From: DATFDN01 sp963767645
GTDB taxonomy: Bacteria > Pseudomonadota > Alphaproteobacteria > Acetobacterales > Acetobacteraceae
Length of the DNA: 64,000 nucleotides
Assembly (NCBI GenBank): GCA_963767645.1
Contig: CAVYEW010000010.1
Coordinates: forward strand, 434,001 to 498,000
Reading direction: 5' to 3'
Below the pieces are notes generated by a model that worked only from the letters and a program-made list of their open reading frames with translations, had not been told where the DNA came from and made no database searches. This document shows positions 46,221 to 54,886 of the stretch, one piece after another; within the stretch, counting starts at the first letter, position 1; every line of letters begins with the position of its first letter. Both the position numbers and the translations under genes were made by a program.

Positions 46221-46507
46221 TGAACGTCGACAACCCGCACCTGGGATCGTCCTTCGAGGACCTCCTGACCGAGGAGGGCATCCGCGAGGAGGCGAACGCC
46301 CATGCCGTCAAGCGCGTGCTTGCTTGGCAGATCGAGGAGGCGATGAAGGCGCAGGGGATCAGCAAGGTTCAGATGGCGAAGCGCATGGGGACCAGCCGCG
46401 CCCATCTCGACCGCCTGTTGGACCCGGACAACGACAAGGTGCAACTCGACACCGTGCAGCGCGCCGCTGCCGCCGTGGGCCGCAAGCTGCGCCTGGAACT
46501 GGCGTGA
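46220..46507 (+). CDS. HigA-like XRE-family antitoxin
   Basis: A 95-residue protein with a helix-turn-helix of the XRE family (QGISKVQMAKRMGTSRAHLD, then LLDPDNDKVQLDTVQRAAAA). It follows the HigB-like gene with a one-base overlap (TGATGA), the toxin-first order of HigBA. The antitoxin would bind the toxin and repress the promoter. It is intact although the toxin reads as broken. Confidence 0.85.
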   Translation: MNVDNPHLGSSFEDLLTEEGIREEANAHAVKRVLAWQIEEAMKAQGISKVQMAKRMGTSRAHLDRLLDPDNDKVQLDTVQRAAAAVGRKLRLELA

Positions 46508-46666
46508 CTGTGCATGGGGACCGGCCCAATGTCGGACTTCCTCAAAACCTTTGCCGGCCTATTGCTACGATAATTGCTTCGTTTGTTGCCGTATTTGTTA
46601 CAACTCGATAACCGCGGTGGCACGTTGTCGCTCACCGACGGTGCGAGAAGCGTAATGCAGGATGCC

Positions 46667-47140
46667 TCACGCCCCCTCGCGCAGCACCGGCTCGTGTGTC
46701 ACCGGGAAGTTCACCGACCGGGCGATGAAGCACTTGGCATGCGCCCCCGCGTGCAGCGCCATTGCCTTGGCGCGGTCGGAACCCGGTGCCACGGCTACTT
46801 CCGGACGAAGCACCACACGAGCGAAGCGGCCGCCGCCATCCGCCTCTTCGACCATCTCGCCGCCGGCCGAATCGGTGTAGGCAGTAACGACGACGCCGGC
46901 CTCGGCGCAGAGATGCAGATACCAAAGCATGTGACAGGCCGAGAGCGCGGCGACCAGCAGCTCCTCGGGGTTGTGGCGGGCAGCATCGCCCCGGAAGCCC
47001 GGGTCCGAGGAGCCGAGGATCGGCGCCTTACCCTCGACCAGGATGCGGTGATCGCGCCCATAAGCGCGATAGGAGGCCGTGCCTTCGCCCCGGTCGCCGG
47101 TCCACTCCACCCGCGTCCGATAGACGTGAGCGCGGCTCAT
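46667..47140 (-). CDS. OsmC family peroxide-reducing protein
   Basis: A 157-residue OsmC/Ohr-type thiol peroxidase. Both reactive cysteines are visible, in LSACHMLWYL near residue 63 and HAKCFIARSV near 138. The N-terminal VEWTGDRGEG and the APILGSSDPGFRG loop fit the family. The ATG at 47140 overlaps the pdxJ stop. A longer frame to 47596 overlaps pdxJ and is rejected. Last gene of the fba-thiE-pdxJ operon; it may protect cofactors or enzymes from peroxide, which is only a guess. Confidence 0.9.
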   Translation of the reverse strand: MSRAHVYRTRVEWTGDRGEGTASYRAYGRDHRILVEGKAPILGSSDPGFRGDAARHNPEELLVAALSACHMLWYLHLCAEAGVVVTAYTDSAGGEMVEEADGGGRFARVVLRPEVAVAPGSDRAKAMALHAGAHAKCFIARSVNFPVTHEPVLREGA

Positions 47141-47874
47141 CCGCGCAGCGCCGCGGCATAGGCGGCGACTGCGGCGGGAAAGCCCATCATCAATGCGTCC
47201 GCCGTCAGCTCGTGGCCGATTGAGGCCTCGGCAAGAAAGTCGATGCGCGCCACCAGCGGTGGGATGTTGCGTAAATTCAGGTCGTGCCCGGCATTCACCA
47301 CCAACCCCTGAGCCCCTGCCGCCTCGGCCGTCGCGGCACAGGCATCCAGCAGCGCCGCATGACCGCCCCCACGAAAGGCCGCCGCGTAGGCCCCGGTATA
47401 AATCTCCACCCCGTCCGCGCCGCTCGCCGCGATCCGGGGCACCACGCGGGGATCGGGGTCGATGAACAGGATCACCCGCGCCGCCAGCGCCTTCAGCGCT
47501 GCGATAGCCGGGCGGGCGATTGCATCCTCCCTTGCGTCCAACTCCCAGCCCTTCTCGGAGGTGAAAGCGTCGGGCGCATCCGGCACCAGGGTGCATTGCT
47601 CGGGCCGGACCTCGCGCGCGATCTCCAGCAGCCTCGCATCCGGATATCCCTCGATGTTCAGCTCGATCGCCGGCCGCTGCGGCTCTAACAGTGCGGCCAG
47701 GATGGGCACGTCGGCGCGGCGGATGTGGCGCTCGTCGGGGCGCGGATGGACGGTGATGCCGCGCGCCCCGGCCTCGATCGCGGCGCGCGCGAAGGCCGGC
47801 AGGTCGGGAACTCCGGTGCGGCGCGAATTGCGCAGCAGCGCGACCTTGTTCAGGTTAACGCTCAGGCGAGCCAT
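47137..47874 (-). CDS. pdxJ: Pyridoxine 5'-phosphate synthase
   Basis: Final ring-closing step of DXP-dependent vitamin B6 synthesis, from deoxyxylulose-5-phosphate and 3-amino-2-oxopropyl phosphate. The 245-residue TIM barrel shows LSVNLNKVALLRNSR, GITVHPRPDERHI, ELNIEGYPD, CTLVPDAPDAFTSEKGW and NAGHDLNLRN. thiE begins immediately before it in the same operon; both pathways use deoxyxylulose-5-phosphate or its products, which makes the linkage sensible. Confidence 0.95.
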   Translation of the reverse strand: MARLSVNLNKVALLRNSRRTGVPDLPAFARAAIEAGARGITVHPRPDERHIRRADVPILAALLEPQRPAIELNIEGYPDARLLEIAREVRPEQCTLVPDAPDAFTSEKGWELDAREDAIARPAIAALKALAARVILFIDPDPRVVPRIAASGADGVEIYTGAYAAAFRGGGHAALLDACAATAEAAGAQGLVVNAGHDLNLRNIPPLVARIDFLAEASIGHELTADALMMGFPAAVAAYAAALRG

Positions 47875-47875
47875 C

Positions 47876-48517
47876 TCAGTCCTCCACCGCGCGGATCGCC
47901 TCGTCCAGCACCCGCACGCCTGCCGCCGGTCCCTCGGGATGCTCCCAGACCGCGCCGATCACTGCCAGGAAATCGGCGCCGGCGCGCACTAGCGGCGCGC
48001 AATTCCCGGCGGTAATACCGCCGATCGCGCAGCAGGGCACCTCCATCAGCTCCGACCACCAGCGCACGATGTCCACCTCCGCGCGGTACTGCGCCTGCTT
48101 GCTGCCGGACGGATAGAACGCGCCGAAGGCGACGTAATCCGCCCCGTCCTCGCCGGCCCGCATCGCCAGATCGCGGCTGTCGTGGCAGGTCACGCCCAGC
48201 ATCAGGTCGGGCCCGAGCAGGGCGCGGGCCTGCCGCGCTGGCATGTCGTCCTGGCCGACATGCGCCCCGTCGCAGCCGGTCTCGCGCACCAGATCCGCCC
48301 GGTCGTTCAGCAGAAACGCCACGTCGCGCGCCTGCGCCACCGGCCGCAACGTGTCGACCGCGCGCCGCCACGCCTCGTCGTCGGCGCCCTTCAAGCGCAA
48401 CTGGACCGCCGCCACGTCGCCGGCGTCCAGGGCCGCGGCGAGCAGGTCGGAGAAGCGAGGCGGATCGAGGCGGGGCGGGGTGACGATATAGAGGCGGCAC
48501 CCGCCCGGCTCGCCCAT
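47876..48517 (-). CDS. thiE: Thiamine phosphate synthase
   Basis: Joins HMP pyrophosphate and thiazole phosphate to give thiamine phosphate. The 213-residue TIM barrel has LYIVTPPR, AAVQLRLKGAD, FLLNDRADLVRETGCDGAHVG, LMLGVTCHDS and AIGGITAGNCAPLVRAGADF. It stops one base before pdxJ and starts three bases after fba, in an operon on the minus strand. Confidence 0.94.
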   Translation of the reverse strand: MGEPGGCRLYIVTPPRLDPPRFSDLLAAALDAGDVAAVQLRLKGADDEAWRRAVDTLRPVAQARDVAFLLNDRADLVRETGCDGAHVGQDDMPARQARALLGPDLMLGVTCHDSRDLAMRAGEDGADYVAFGAFYPSGSKQAQYRAEVDIVRWWSELMEVPCCAIGGITAGNCAPLVRAGADFLAVIGAVWEHPEGPAAGVRVLDEAIRAVED

Positions 48518-48520
48518 CGC

Positions 48521-49435
48521 TCAGTCCTTGCCGAGATAGATGTTGATGATCTTGCCCAGCATGTCGATCGCCTGCTCCTTCGGCCGCTGGAAGGTGTTGC
48601 GCCCGATGATGCTGCCATTGGCGCCGCCGTCGCGCAGGCCCCTGATCTCCTCGAAGATCGCCTCCAGTCCCTTGGCCTCGCCGCCCGAGAAGACCACCAC
48701 GCGCTTGCCGTTGAACGCCGCCTGCATGACGTGCTGCACGCGCTTGGCCATGCTGGAGATGTCCACCTTCTCGTACGATTTGCGCGCGGCCTCCAGGCCG
48801 ATATGCGCGGTCGGCGGCTTCACCTTGATGATGGTGGCACCCAGCAGCGCCGCCATGTGCGCGGCATAGGCGCAGATGTCGACGGCCGTTTCGGCCTCCT
48901 TGTTGAGGTTCGGCCCGCGCGGGTAGCTCCACACCACGACGGCGAGGCCGGAAGCCTTGGCTTCCTCGCTCAGCGCGCGCAGCTCCTCCATCTGCGCGAA
49001 GGCATATTCGCTGCCGGGATAGATGGTGAAGCCGATGGCGGCGCAGCCCAGGCGCAGCGCGTCCTTGACGCTGCCCGTGACCGCCTGGTCCTTGCTGGTG
49101 GCGAGGCTGTTGGAGCTGTTGAGCTTCAGGATCGTCGGGATCTCGCCGGCAAAGCTGTCCGCGCCCGCGGCGATCATGCCGAGCGGCGCCGCATAGGCCG
49201 AAAGCCCCGCCTCGATCGCGAGCTGGTAATGGTAGTGCGGATCGTATGCCGCTGGGTTGGGCGCGAAGCTGCGCGCCGGGCCGTGCTCGAAGCCCTGATC
49301 CACCGGGAGGATGACCACCTTGCCGGTCCCGGCCAGCTTGCCGTGCATCAGGATGCGGGCGAGGTTCGCCTTCACGCCGGGAGGATCACCCTCGTACCAG
49401 TCCAGAATCTTCCTGACCCGCTCCGTGGTGCGCAT
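48521..49435 (-). CDS. Class I fructose-bisphosphate aldolase (DhnA type)
   Basis: Cleaves or forms fructose-1,6-bisphosphate through a Schiff-base lysine. The 304-residue DhnA-family barrel has LPVDQGFEHGPARSF near the N-terminus, TIYPGSEYAF and the KVKPPT segment with the probable catalytic lysine, plus the VVVFSGGEAKG phosphate loop. The ATG at 49435 has AAGGA seven bases upstream; the frame stays open to 49537. This archaeal-type aldolase is common in acetic acid bacteria and relatives. It leads into thiE-pdxJ-osmC. Confidence 0.92.
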   Translation of the reverse strand: MRTTERVRKILDWYEGDPPGVKANLARILMHGKLAGTGKVVILPVDQGFEHGPARSFAPNPAAYDPHYHYQLAIEAGLSAYAAPLGMIAAGADSFAGEIPTILKLNSSNSLATSKDQAVTGSVKDALRLGCAAIGFTIYPGSEYAFAQMEELRALSEEAKASGLAVVVWSYPRGPNLNKEAETAVDICAYAAHMAALLGATIIKVKPPTAHIGLEAARKSYEKVDISSMAKRVQHVMQAAFNGKRVVVFSGGEAKGLEAIFEEIRGLRDGGANGSIIGRNTFQRPKEQAIDMLGKIINIYLGKD

Positions 49436-49472
49436 AGCCGGTTCCTTCCGATGGATCGCTGGCATCAGGCTA

Positions 49473-49892
49473 CTAGCGCAGGGTTCCGCTGTCATCCGGC
49501 GCTTGTCGCAGCCAGGCATGCAGCCGTCGCGCCGCATCCCGTCGGGCGAGGTCGAGCGCCGGCGGCCGGGTCGCCAGCAAGGTCGCCCCGAATGTTGCCG
49601 CGATCGCCGTCACTGCGGGCCGTCCCGGCGTGTTCTCCGCCAGGATCAGGATACGCTGGCCCAGCCGGAGCGCCGCCAGCGCCTGACCCGCGGCCTCGCC
49701 GCAATCCAGGATGTCCAGTACGGTCACGTCCGGGTGCTCGGCCCTGGCCTGGGCAACCAGCGCGCACCAGAAGGCGCATCCGGCGAACAGCGCCGCCCCG
49801 GGCGCAGACAACAGCGTGACGGGCAGAGAGGAGGCCAGCGCGGCGCGCGCATCGGCCAGTCCGTGGACCACGACGCAGGGCGGCAGACGCAT
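49473..49892 (-). CDS. Conserved hypothetical protein upstream of fba
   Basis: A 139-residue protein without a recognised family. It begins MRLPPCVVVHGLADARAAL and has alternating hydrophobic strands and Ala-rich helices (CAFWCALVAQARAEHP, then LDILDCGEAAGQALAAL), suggesting a small alpha/beta fold. No signal peptide or motif. It precedes fba by 37 bases on the same strand, so it is probably the first gene of that operon; its job is unknown. Confidence 0.6.
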   Translation of the reverse strand: MRLPPCVVVHGLADARAALASSLPVTLLSAPGAALFAGCAFWCALVAQARAEHPDVTVLDILDCGEAAGQALAALRLGQRILILAENTPGRPAVTAIAATFGATLLATRPPALDLARRDAARRLHAWLRQAPDDSGTLR

Positions 49893-49977
49893 GCTTGACC
49901 TTCAAGCCCGCCGCCGCTTTCTGTGCAAGGTGAATCGGCCTGACCCACAGGCAGCTTGCATGGCGGCGGGGGATGGA

Positions 49978-50157
49978 ATGGCGAACACGATCGAGGATGC
50001 CGAGGCGGCGGCCGACCGGCTGGAAGCCGCGCTGGAGCGCATCGCCCGCTTGACCAGCCGGCCCAGCGGCGAGCAGACGGTCCAGCTTATGGAGCTGCGC
50101 GAGCGGCTGGATCGCATGATCGAGCGCCTGCGCGTGGCGCTCGACGTCAAGTCCTGA
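49978..50157 (+). CDS. DUF4164-like small coiled-coil protein
   Basis: A 59-residue protein, almost all helical with heptad spacing (EDAEAAADRLEAALERIARL, then LMELRERLDRMIERLRVAL). It matches the small coiled-coil gene that precedes zapA in alphaproteobacteria (DUF4164). The ATG at 49978 follows a GGGGATGGA ribosome binding site. Likely acts with ZapA at the division site, as inference from neighbourhood. Confidence 0.7.
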   Translation: MANTIEDAEAAADRLEAALERIARLTSRPSGEQTVQLMELRERLDRMIERLRVALDVKS

Positions 50158-50172
50158 ATGAAGGAGCGCGCG

Positions 50173-50523
50173 ATGGCGCAGGTCACGGTCAAGATCAACG
50201 GCTTCGCCTATTCGGTGGGGTGCCAGGACGGCGAGGAGCAGCACCTGACCGCGATGGCGGCCGAGATCGAGCGGCGGATCGAGAGCATCAGGGCCGTGGC
50301 CGGCCAGACCGGCGAGGCCCGGATGCTGGTCATGGCCGCGCTGCTAATGGCCGACGACCTCTTCGAGCTGACCAAGGCACTGCGCGAGGCCGAGAAGCGC
50401 GCCGCTGCTGCGACCGCGGCCGCCGGCGCGGCCCCTCCCGCGGCGGAGCCGAAGGTCGCCCGCAAGCTCAACCGCCTCGCCCGCCGCGCGGAAGACATTG
50501 CAGCAGGGCTCGAGCACAACTAG
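50173..50523 (+). CDS. zapA: Cell division protein ZapA
   Basis: FtsZ-ring-associated protein that bundles FtsZ filaments. The 116-residue protein has the ZapA N-terminal AQVTVKINGFAYSVGCQDGE and a helical C-terminal region with a coiled coil. I chose the ATG at 50173 because AAGGAG lies seven bases upstream; an ATG at 50158 is fused to the previous stop and has no spacing. 6S RNA and fau follow, as in many proteobacteria. Confidence 0.9.
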   Translation: MAQVTVKINGFAYSVGCQDGEEQHLTAMAAEIERRIESIRAVAGQTGEARMLVMAALLMADDLFELTKALREAEKRAAAATAAAGAAPPAAEPKVARKLNRLARRAEDIAAGLEHN

Positions 50524-50526
50524 ATG

Positions 50527-50693
50527 GAGTCTGCGGGGCTGCCCGGTGCGTCAGGTAATTCATCCCCGGGGCCAGTAAGCAACCTCTCGGGAGCTGGCTC
50601 TGCCGGGATCTTGGTCTCGGTATCCGGCGCCCACCTGCACACGCAGGCTCTGGGAGGGTTGAGACGCCAACGGCCAGGGCGGCTCCGCACATG
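50527..50693 (+). ncRNA. ssrS: 6S RNA
   Basis: The gap between zapA and fau is the usual location of 6S RNA, which binds the housekeeping RNA polymerase. The ends form a long closing stem: TGCGGGGCTGCCC at 50532-50544 pairs over its full 13 bases with GGGCGGCTCCGCA at 50677-50689 (two G-U pairs), enclosing a G/C-rich irregular hairpin with an open centre. Ends are approximate. No in-frame protein explains the region. Confidence 0.85.
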
Positions 50694-51257
50694 TCTCCGC
50701 CTAATCTGATCGCGGCGAAGCGCGCGACGCGGGAGCGCTCGCTGGCGCTGCGTGTCGGGCTTGATCCGGCGCTCGGTCATCGCCTCGCCGTTCATGTCCT
50801 GCGTGACTGTCTGCCGCCGCTCGGCGCCGCCGTCGCCGGCTTCTGGCCGATCGATCGGGAGATCGACATCCGTCCGCTGCTTCATGCCCTCCACGCGCGC
50901 GGTCATGCCATGGTGCTGCCCGCCACCCCCCAGCGAGGGGAGGCGCTGAGCTTTCGGCTATGGCATCCCGACTCGGAGCTGATCCGCGAGCGCTTCGGCA
51001 CCATGCGCCCGACCGGCGAGGAGCGCCGCCCCGACTTCCTGCTGGTGCCACTGCTTGCCTTCGACCGGACCGGACATCGGCTTGGCTATGGCGGCGGCTA
51101 CTACGACCGCACGCTCGCGGGACTGCCCGGCGCGTTCAAGCTCGGCTGCGCCTACGCCGCCCAGGAAGTCGCGCGCGTCCCCGCCGGCCCGCGCGACGTA
51201 AGGCTGGACGCGGTGGCGACGGAGGACGGGGTGCTCGTCTGCAAGGAGACCGCATGA
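50691..51257 (+). CDS. 5-formyltetrahydrofolate cyclo-ligase
   Basis: Converts 5-formyl-THF to methenyl-THF. The 188-residue protein (YgfA/Fau family) shows KRATRERSLAL, the FWPIDREIDIRPLLHAL segment and the signature LGYGGGYYDRTLAG near residue 128. The ATG at 50691 lies at the 3' end of the 6S RNA region, as in other zapA-ssrS-ygfA loci; processing of the joint transcript is likely. The stop overlaps the ymdB start (ATGA). Confidence 0.92.
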   Translation: MSPPNLIAAKRATRERSLALRVGLDPALGHRLAVHVLRDCLPPLGAAVAGFWPIDREIDIRPLLHALHARGHAMVLPATPQRGEALSFRLWHPDSELIRERFGTMRPTGEERRPDFLLVPLLAFDRTGHRLGYGGGYYDRTLAGLPGAFKLGCAYAAQEVARVPAGPRDVRLDAVATEDGVLVCKETA

Positions 51258-52073
51258 GAACTCCTGTTCATCGGCGACGTGGTCGGACGCACCGGGCGCG
51301 ATTCGGTGGCCGCCGCCCTGCCAGGGCTGCGCGCGCGGCTGCTTCTCGACCTGGTGGTGGTCAACGCCGAGAACGCCTCGCACGGCTTCGGCCTGGCGCC
51401 AGACATGGCCGAGGCGCTGTTCGCGGCCGGCGCCGACGTGCTGACGCTTGGCAATCACTCCTGGGACCGCAAGGAGATCATCCCCTATATCGCCGACCAT
51501 CCGCGCCTGCTCCGCCCGCTGAACTACCCGCCGGGAACGCCTGGCGCGGGCGCGGTCGTGGTCGATGTTCCGGGCGAGCGGCGCGCGCTGGTAGCGCAGG
51601 CGATGGGCCGGCTGTTCATGGACCCGCTCGATTGCCCGTTCCGCGGCACCGCCGAGGCGCTCTCGCGTCACCGCCTCGGCGCGACCGGTACGGTGCAGGC
51701 GGTGGTGATCGACATCCATGCCGAGGCGACCAGCGAGAAGATGGCCTTCGCCCACACCTTCGACGGCCAGGCATCGCTGGTCGTCGGCACGCACACGCAT
51801 TGCCCCTCGGCGGACCACCAGATCCTGCCCGGCGGCACCGCCTTCCTCTCCGATGCCGGGATGTCCGGCGACTATGACAGCGTCATCGGGATGCAGAAGG
51901 AAGGCGCCGCAAGCCGGTTCTGGCGCAAGCTGCCGGGTGAACGTCTGAACCCGGCCGACGGCGAGCCCACCGTATGCGGCGTGTTCGTGGAGACCGACGA
52001 AACCACAGGTCTCGCCCGCCGGATCGAGCCGCTGCGTCTTGGAGGACGGCTGTCGCAGGCAATGCCGGAATAA
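51254..52073 (+). CDS. YmdB family metallophosphoesterase (frameshifted)
   Basis: A member of the TIGR00282/YmdB 2',3'-cyclic-nucleotide phosphodiesterase-like family. The first residues MR are followed by GAACTC at 51258-51263; removing one base gives MRLLFIGDVVGR, the canonical start with metal-binding Asp, and a 272-residue protein. Later motifs are VVNAENASHGFGL, LTLGNHSWDRKE, DIHAEATSEKMAF and VGTHTHCPSADHQI. As for five other genes the error restores a GANTC site. Without the correction the first usable start would lose the first metal ligand. Confidence 0.82.
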
Positions 52074-52094
52074 GCGGAGCCTTCAAGCGACTCG

Positions 52095-52949
52095 TCACCC
52101 CAGCCCATACCGCAGCGCCAGCCACAGCTTGCGTGCTGTCGGCAGGTTGACCCGCTCCGCTACACGCCCCCAGCCTCGCCGCTCCATGCGCGACAGGATC
52201 GCCGCATAGGTCGCCCCCATTAGCCGCGCCGGCTTCATCGCCCGCCGATCGCATTCCCGCATCGCCGCCTCGGCTTCGCGGAAATAGTGGTGCGCCAGAT
52301 TGGCCATGCGCGCACAGACCGTGCCCAGTGCAGGCGCGGCGAGAACGCCCGCAGGATCGTGCGGCACGCCGGCCTCGTCCAGCCACTCGCGCGGCAGATA
52401 GAGCCGTCCGCGCGCCGCGTCCTCGGCAATGTCGCGCAGGATGTTGGTCAGCTGCAGCGCCCGGCCCAGCGCATGCGCCACCCGGTCCGCCGCCGGCGAG
52501 GCATCGCCGAAAGCGCGCACCGATAATCGTCCCACAGCGGAGGCGACGCGATCGCAGTAGAGATCGAGCGTGGCAAGGTCGGGCGCGACGATCGCTCTCT
52601 CCGCATCCATCTCCATCCCGTCGATCACCGCGACGAAGTCATCCTGGCGCAGCGCAAACCGCGCAACAGCAGCGCGCAGCACGCGCGTCACCGCGTCGTC
52701 GGCCTCGCCGCGATACAGCCCGGCAATGCGCCCGCGCCACTCGGCCAGGCGCCGGCGTTTCTCGGACAGCGGCCCATCGTCGTCGGCAATGTCGTCCACC
52801 AGCCGACAGAACGCATAGATCGCGTACATCGCATGGCGTCGGTCCGCCGGCAGCATCCGCATCCCGCGATAGAACGAAGTGCCGGCCTCGCGCACCACCG
52901 CCTCCACCGCGTCAAGGTCCGCTTGCGCGCAGCCGAGCGTCGCGCTCAC
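52095..52949 (-). CDS. hpnD: Presqualene diphosphate synthase HpnD
   Basis: Condenses two farnesyl diphosphates to presqualene diphosphate in the bacterial HpnCDE route to squalene. The 284-residue protein has the two aspartate-rich motifs, LVDDIADDDG (about 50-60) and NILRDIAEDAARGRLYLP, typical of the squalene/phytoene synthase family. Its start overlaps the hpnC stop by four bases. It is the last gene of the cluster here: ymdB converges 21 bases later and hpnE is not adjacent. Confidence 0.9.
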   Translation of the reverse strand: MSATLGCAQADLDAVEAVVREAGTSFYRGMRMLPADRRHAMYAIYAFCRLVDDIADDDGPLSEKRRRLAEWRGRIAGLYRGEADDAVTRVLRAAVARFALRQDDFVAVIDGMEMDAERAIVAPDLATLDLYCDRVASAVGRLSVRAFGDASPAADRVAHALGRALQLTNILRDIAEDAARGRLYLPREWLDEAGVPHDPAGVLAAPALGTVCARMANLAHHYFREAEAAMRECDRRAMKPARLMGATYAAILSRMERRGWGRVAERVNLPTARKLWLALRYGLG

Positions 52950-53783
52950 AGCAGGAACCGCAACGAGGTCAGCACGCTCGCGCCGATATCGGCCTTGGTC
53001 AGCGCAACCCGCCTGGCAACCGGATCGCCGCGGCGCAGCCGGCGTGCAAGCCGGCGGGCGAGCCCCACGATCACCGCAGTCTCGGTACGCAGCCGCCGGT
53101 CCCGCGTCCGGCGGGGCAGGTCCGCGGCGGCGCGGTTCAACGTATCCACCTCGTCCAGCAGCGCGTCGAACACGGCCCGTAACCCGGGGCCAGCCTTGAT
53201 GCCGCGCAGATCCCGCACCACCGCACCGTGCCGCGCCAGAAGCTCCTGCGGCAGGTAGCAGCGATCAAGCCCCTTCAGGTCCTTGGCGCCATCCTGAAGA
53301 TGGTTCAGCACCTGGAGCGAGGTGCAGAGCGCGTCCGAGGGCGGATGGGTCGCCGCATCCTCCCCGTGCAAATCGAGCACATGCCGCCCCACCGGCATTG
53401 CCGAGAACCGGCAATACTCGGTACAGCTCCGCCCAGCTCGCGTAGCGGCGCTTGGTCGCGTCCTGGCGGAACGCAATCAGCAGGTCGCAGGCATGGCGCG
53501 GCGTCACGCCGGTCTGCGCCAGGCTGGCGCGCAGCCGCAGCGCGGACGGTGAGCCCGATTCGGAGCGCCCGAGCAGGACATTTTCCATCAGATCGAGCCG
53601 TGCGATCTTCTCTTCGGCAACGAGATCCCCGCTGTCGGCGATATCGTCGGCATTGCGCGCGAAGGCGTAGAAGGCGTGGACATGCGGCCGCAGCGCCCGG
53701 CGGATCAGGACCGAGCCGACGGGAAAGTTCTCATCGCCGCGATCCTTGCCGGACCAGGCTTCCACGCTTTGCGGATCGCTCAT
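52946..53783 (-). CDS. hpnC: Hydroxysqualene synthase HpnC (frameshifted)
   Basis: Converts presqualene diphosphate to hydroxysqualene. The N-terminal frame reads ENFPVGSVLIRRALRPHV and YAFARNADDIAD; the C-terminal frame reads EYCRFSAMPVGRHVLDLHGE and LQDGAKDLKGLDRCYLP. One extra base at about 53420-53421 separates them; removing it joins WAELY to EYCRFSAM and gives 278 residues. This break is not at a GANTC-like site. Start overlaps hpnB (ATGA) and stop overlaps hpnD. Confidence 0.82.
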
Positions 53784-54886
53784 GCCGCTCCCTGATAGGC
53801 GCGGCTCTTCCACACCACGCCGCGCCCGAAATGGTGGTTGAGCGCCGAGCCGATGGTCGCTGCCGTGTAGAACACCGCGACTAGCGGCAGGAGCGGCGCC
53901 CAGAGCGGCGACAGCCGGAATCTCCGGAGCGTGGGCAGATAGGACCACGTCATCCCCGCCCAGGCCATCGCTCCCAGCGCGCGCGCCGCACCCCGCCCGG
54001 CGATCGCGGCCAGCGGCGGCGCCAACCAGGTCAGTGCCATCGCGGCGATGCAGCCGGCGAGCAGCAGTGGGGAACAGCGCAACTGAACGTACGCCGTCCG
54101 CGCCACCATCCGCCAGATGTCGCCCATCGTGGGATAGGGCCGGATCGAGCGGGCCAGCGCGCTATGGCCGAGCCAGATCCGGCCGCCCCGCTTGACCGCC
54201 GCCGCCAGCGCGACGTCGTCGATCAGCTCCCCGCGCACCGCCTGGATGCCACCGATGCGCGCCAGCGCGCGCCGATGCACCAGGATAGTTCCCCCAGCAG
54301 CCGCGGCGGTGATGCGCCGCGGATCGTTTACCCAGGAGAACGGATACAGGAGCTGGAAAAAGAACACGAAGGCCGGCACCAGAGCGGCTTCGGCCAAGCT
54401 GGGGCAGGACAGCTCCACCATCTCCGAGACCAAGTCACAGTGCGCCGATTGCGCCACCAGCGCCGAGAGATGGCGCGGGTCATGCACGATGTCGGCATCG
54501 GTTAGCAGGATCAGCTCGGCGCCGCCGCTCGCCTCGATGCCCTGGGCCACGGCCCAGAGTTTGCCGCTCCACCCGGCAGGCCGCCTCCGGCCGGCAAGCA
54601 CGTTCAGGCGCGGATCGCCCAGCGCACGGGCACGCTCGCCGGTGCCGTCGGTGCTCTCGTCATCGACCAGAATCACCCGGAACGGCCCAGGATAGTCCTG
54701 TGCCAGCAGTGAGCGCAGCGATGTCTCGACGGCCGCCGCCTCGTCGCGCGCCGGCACCACGATCGCGACCGCCGGGGCGGAGGCGGGCAGGGCAGGGGGC
54801 AACACCGGCCCAGCCTGCCAGAACCGTCCGTGGCCGAAGAGAAGGTAGAGCCAGACGGCTACGGCGATCGCCGCGACGACGATCAT
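53780..54886 (-). CDS. hpnB: Hopanoid-associated glycosyltransferase HpnB
   Basis: A 368-residue family 2 glycosyltransferase of the hopene-associated HpnB group. An N-terminal membrane helix (about 1-20) precedes the catalytic domain with VVPARDEAAAVE, VILVDDESTDGT and the DxD-type LTDADIVHD, plus three C-terminal membrane helices (about 275-350). The exact sugar acceptor in hopanoid metabolism is unsettled. Both ends overlap the neighbouring hpn genes by four bases. Confidence 0.9.
   Translation of the reverse strand: MIVVAAIAVAVWLYLLFGHGRFWQAGPVLPPALPASAPAVAIVVPARDEAAAVETSLRSLLAQDYPGPFRVILVDDESTDGTGERARALGDPRLNVLAGRRRPAGWSGKLWAVAQGIEASGGAELILLTDADIVHDPRHLSALVAQSAHCDLVSEMVELSCPSLAEAALVPAFVFFFQLLYPFSWVNDPRRITAAAAGGTILVHRRALARIGGIQAVRGELIDDVALAAAVKRGGRIWLGHSALARSIRPYPTMGDIWRMVARTAYVQLRCSPLLLAGCIAAMALTWLAPPLAAIAGRGAARALGAMAWAGMTWSYLPTLRRFRLSPLWAPLLPLVAVFYTAATIGSALNHHFGRGVVWKSRAYQGAA

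Noticed and set aside
47862..48932. Open frame of 356 codons spanning thiE and fba in another frame
   Set aside because: It is an Arg/Gly-rich shadow with no domain; the two annotated genes in the same place are complete and motif-rich.
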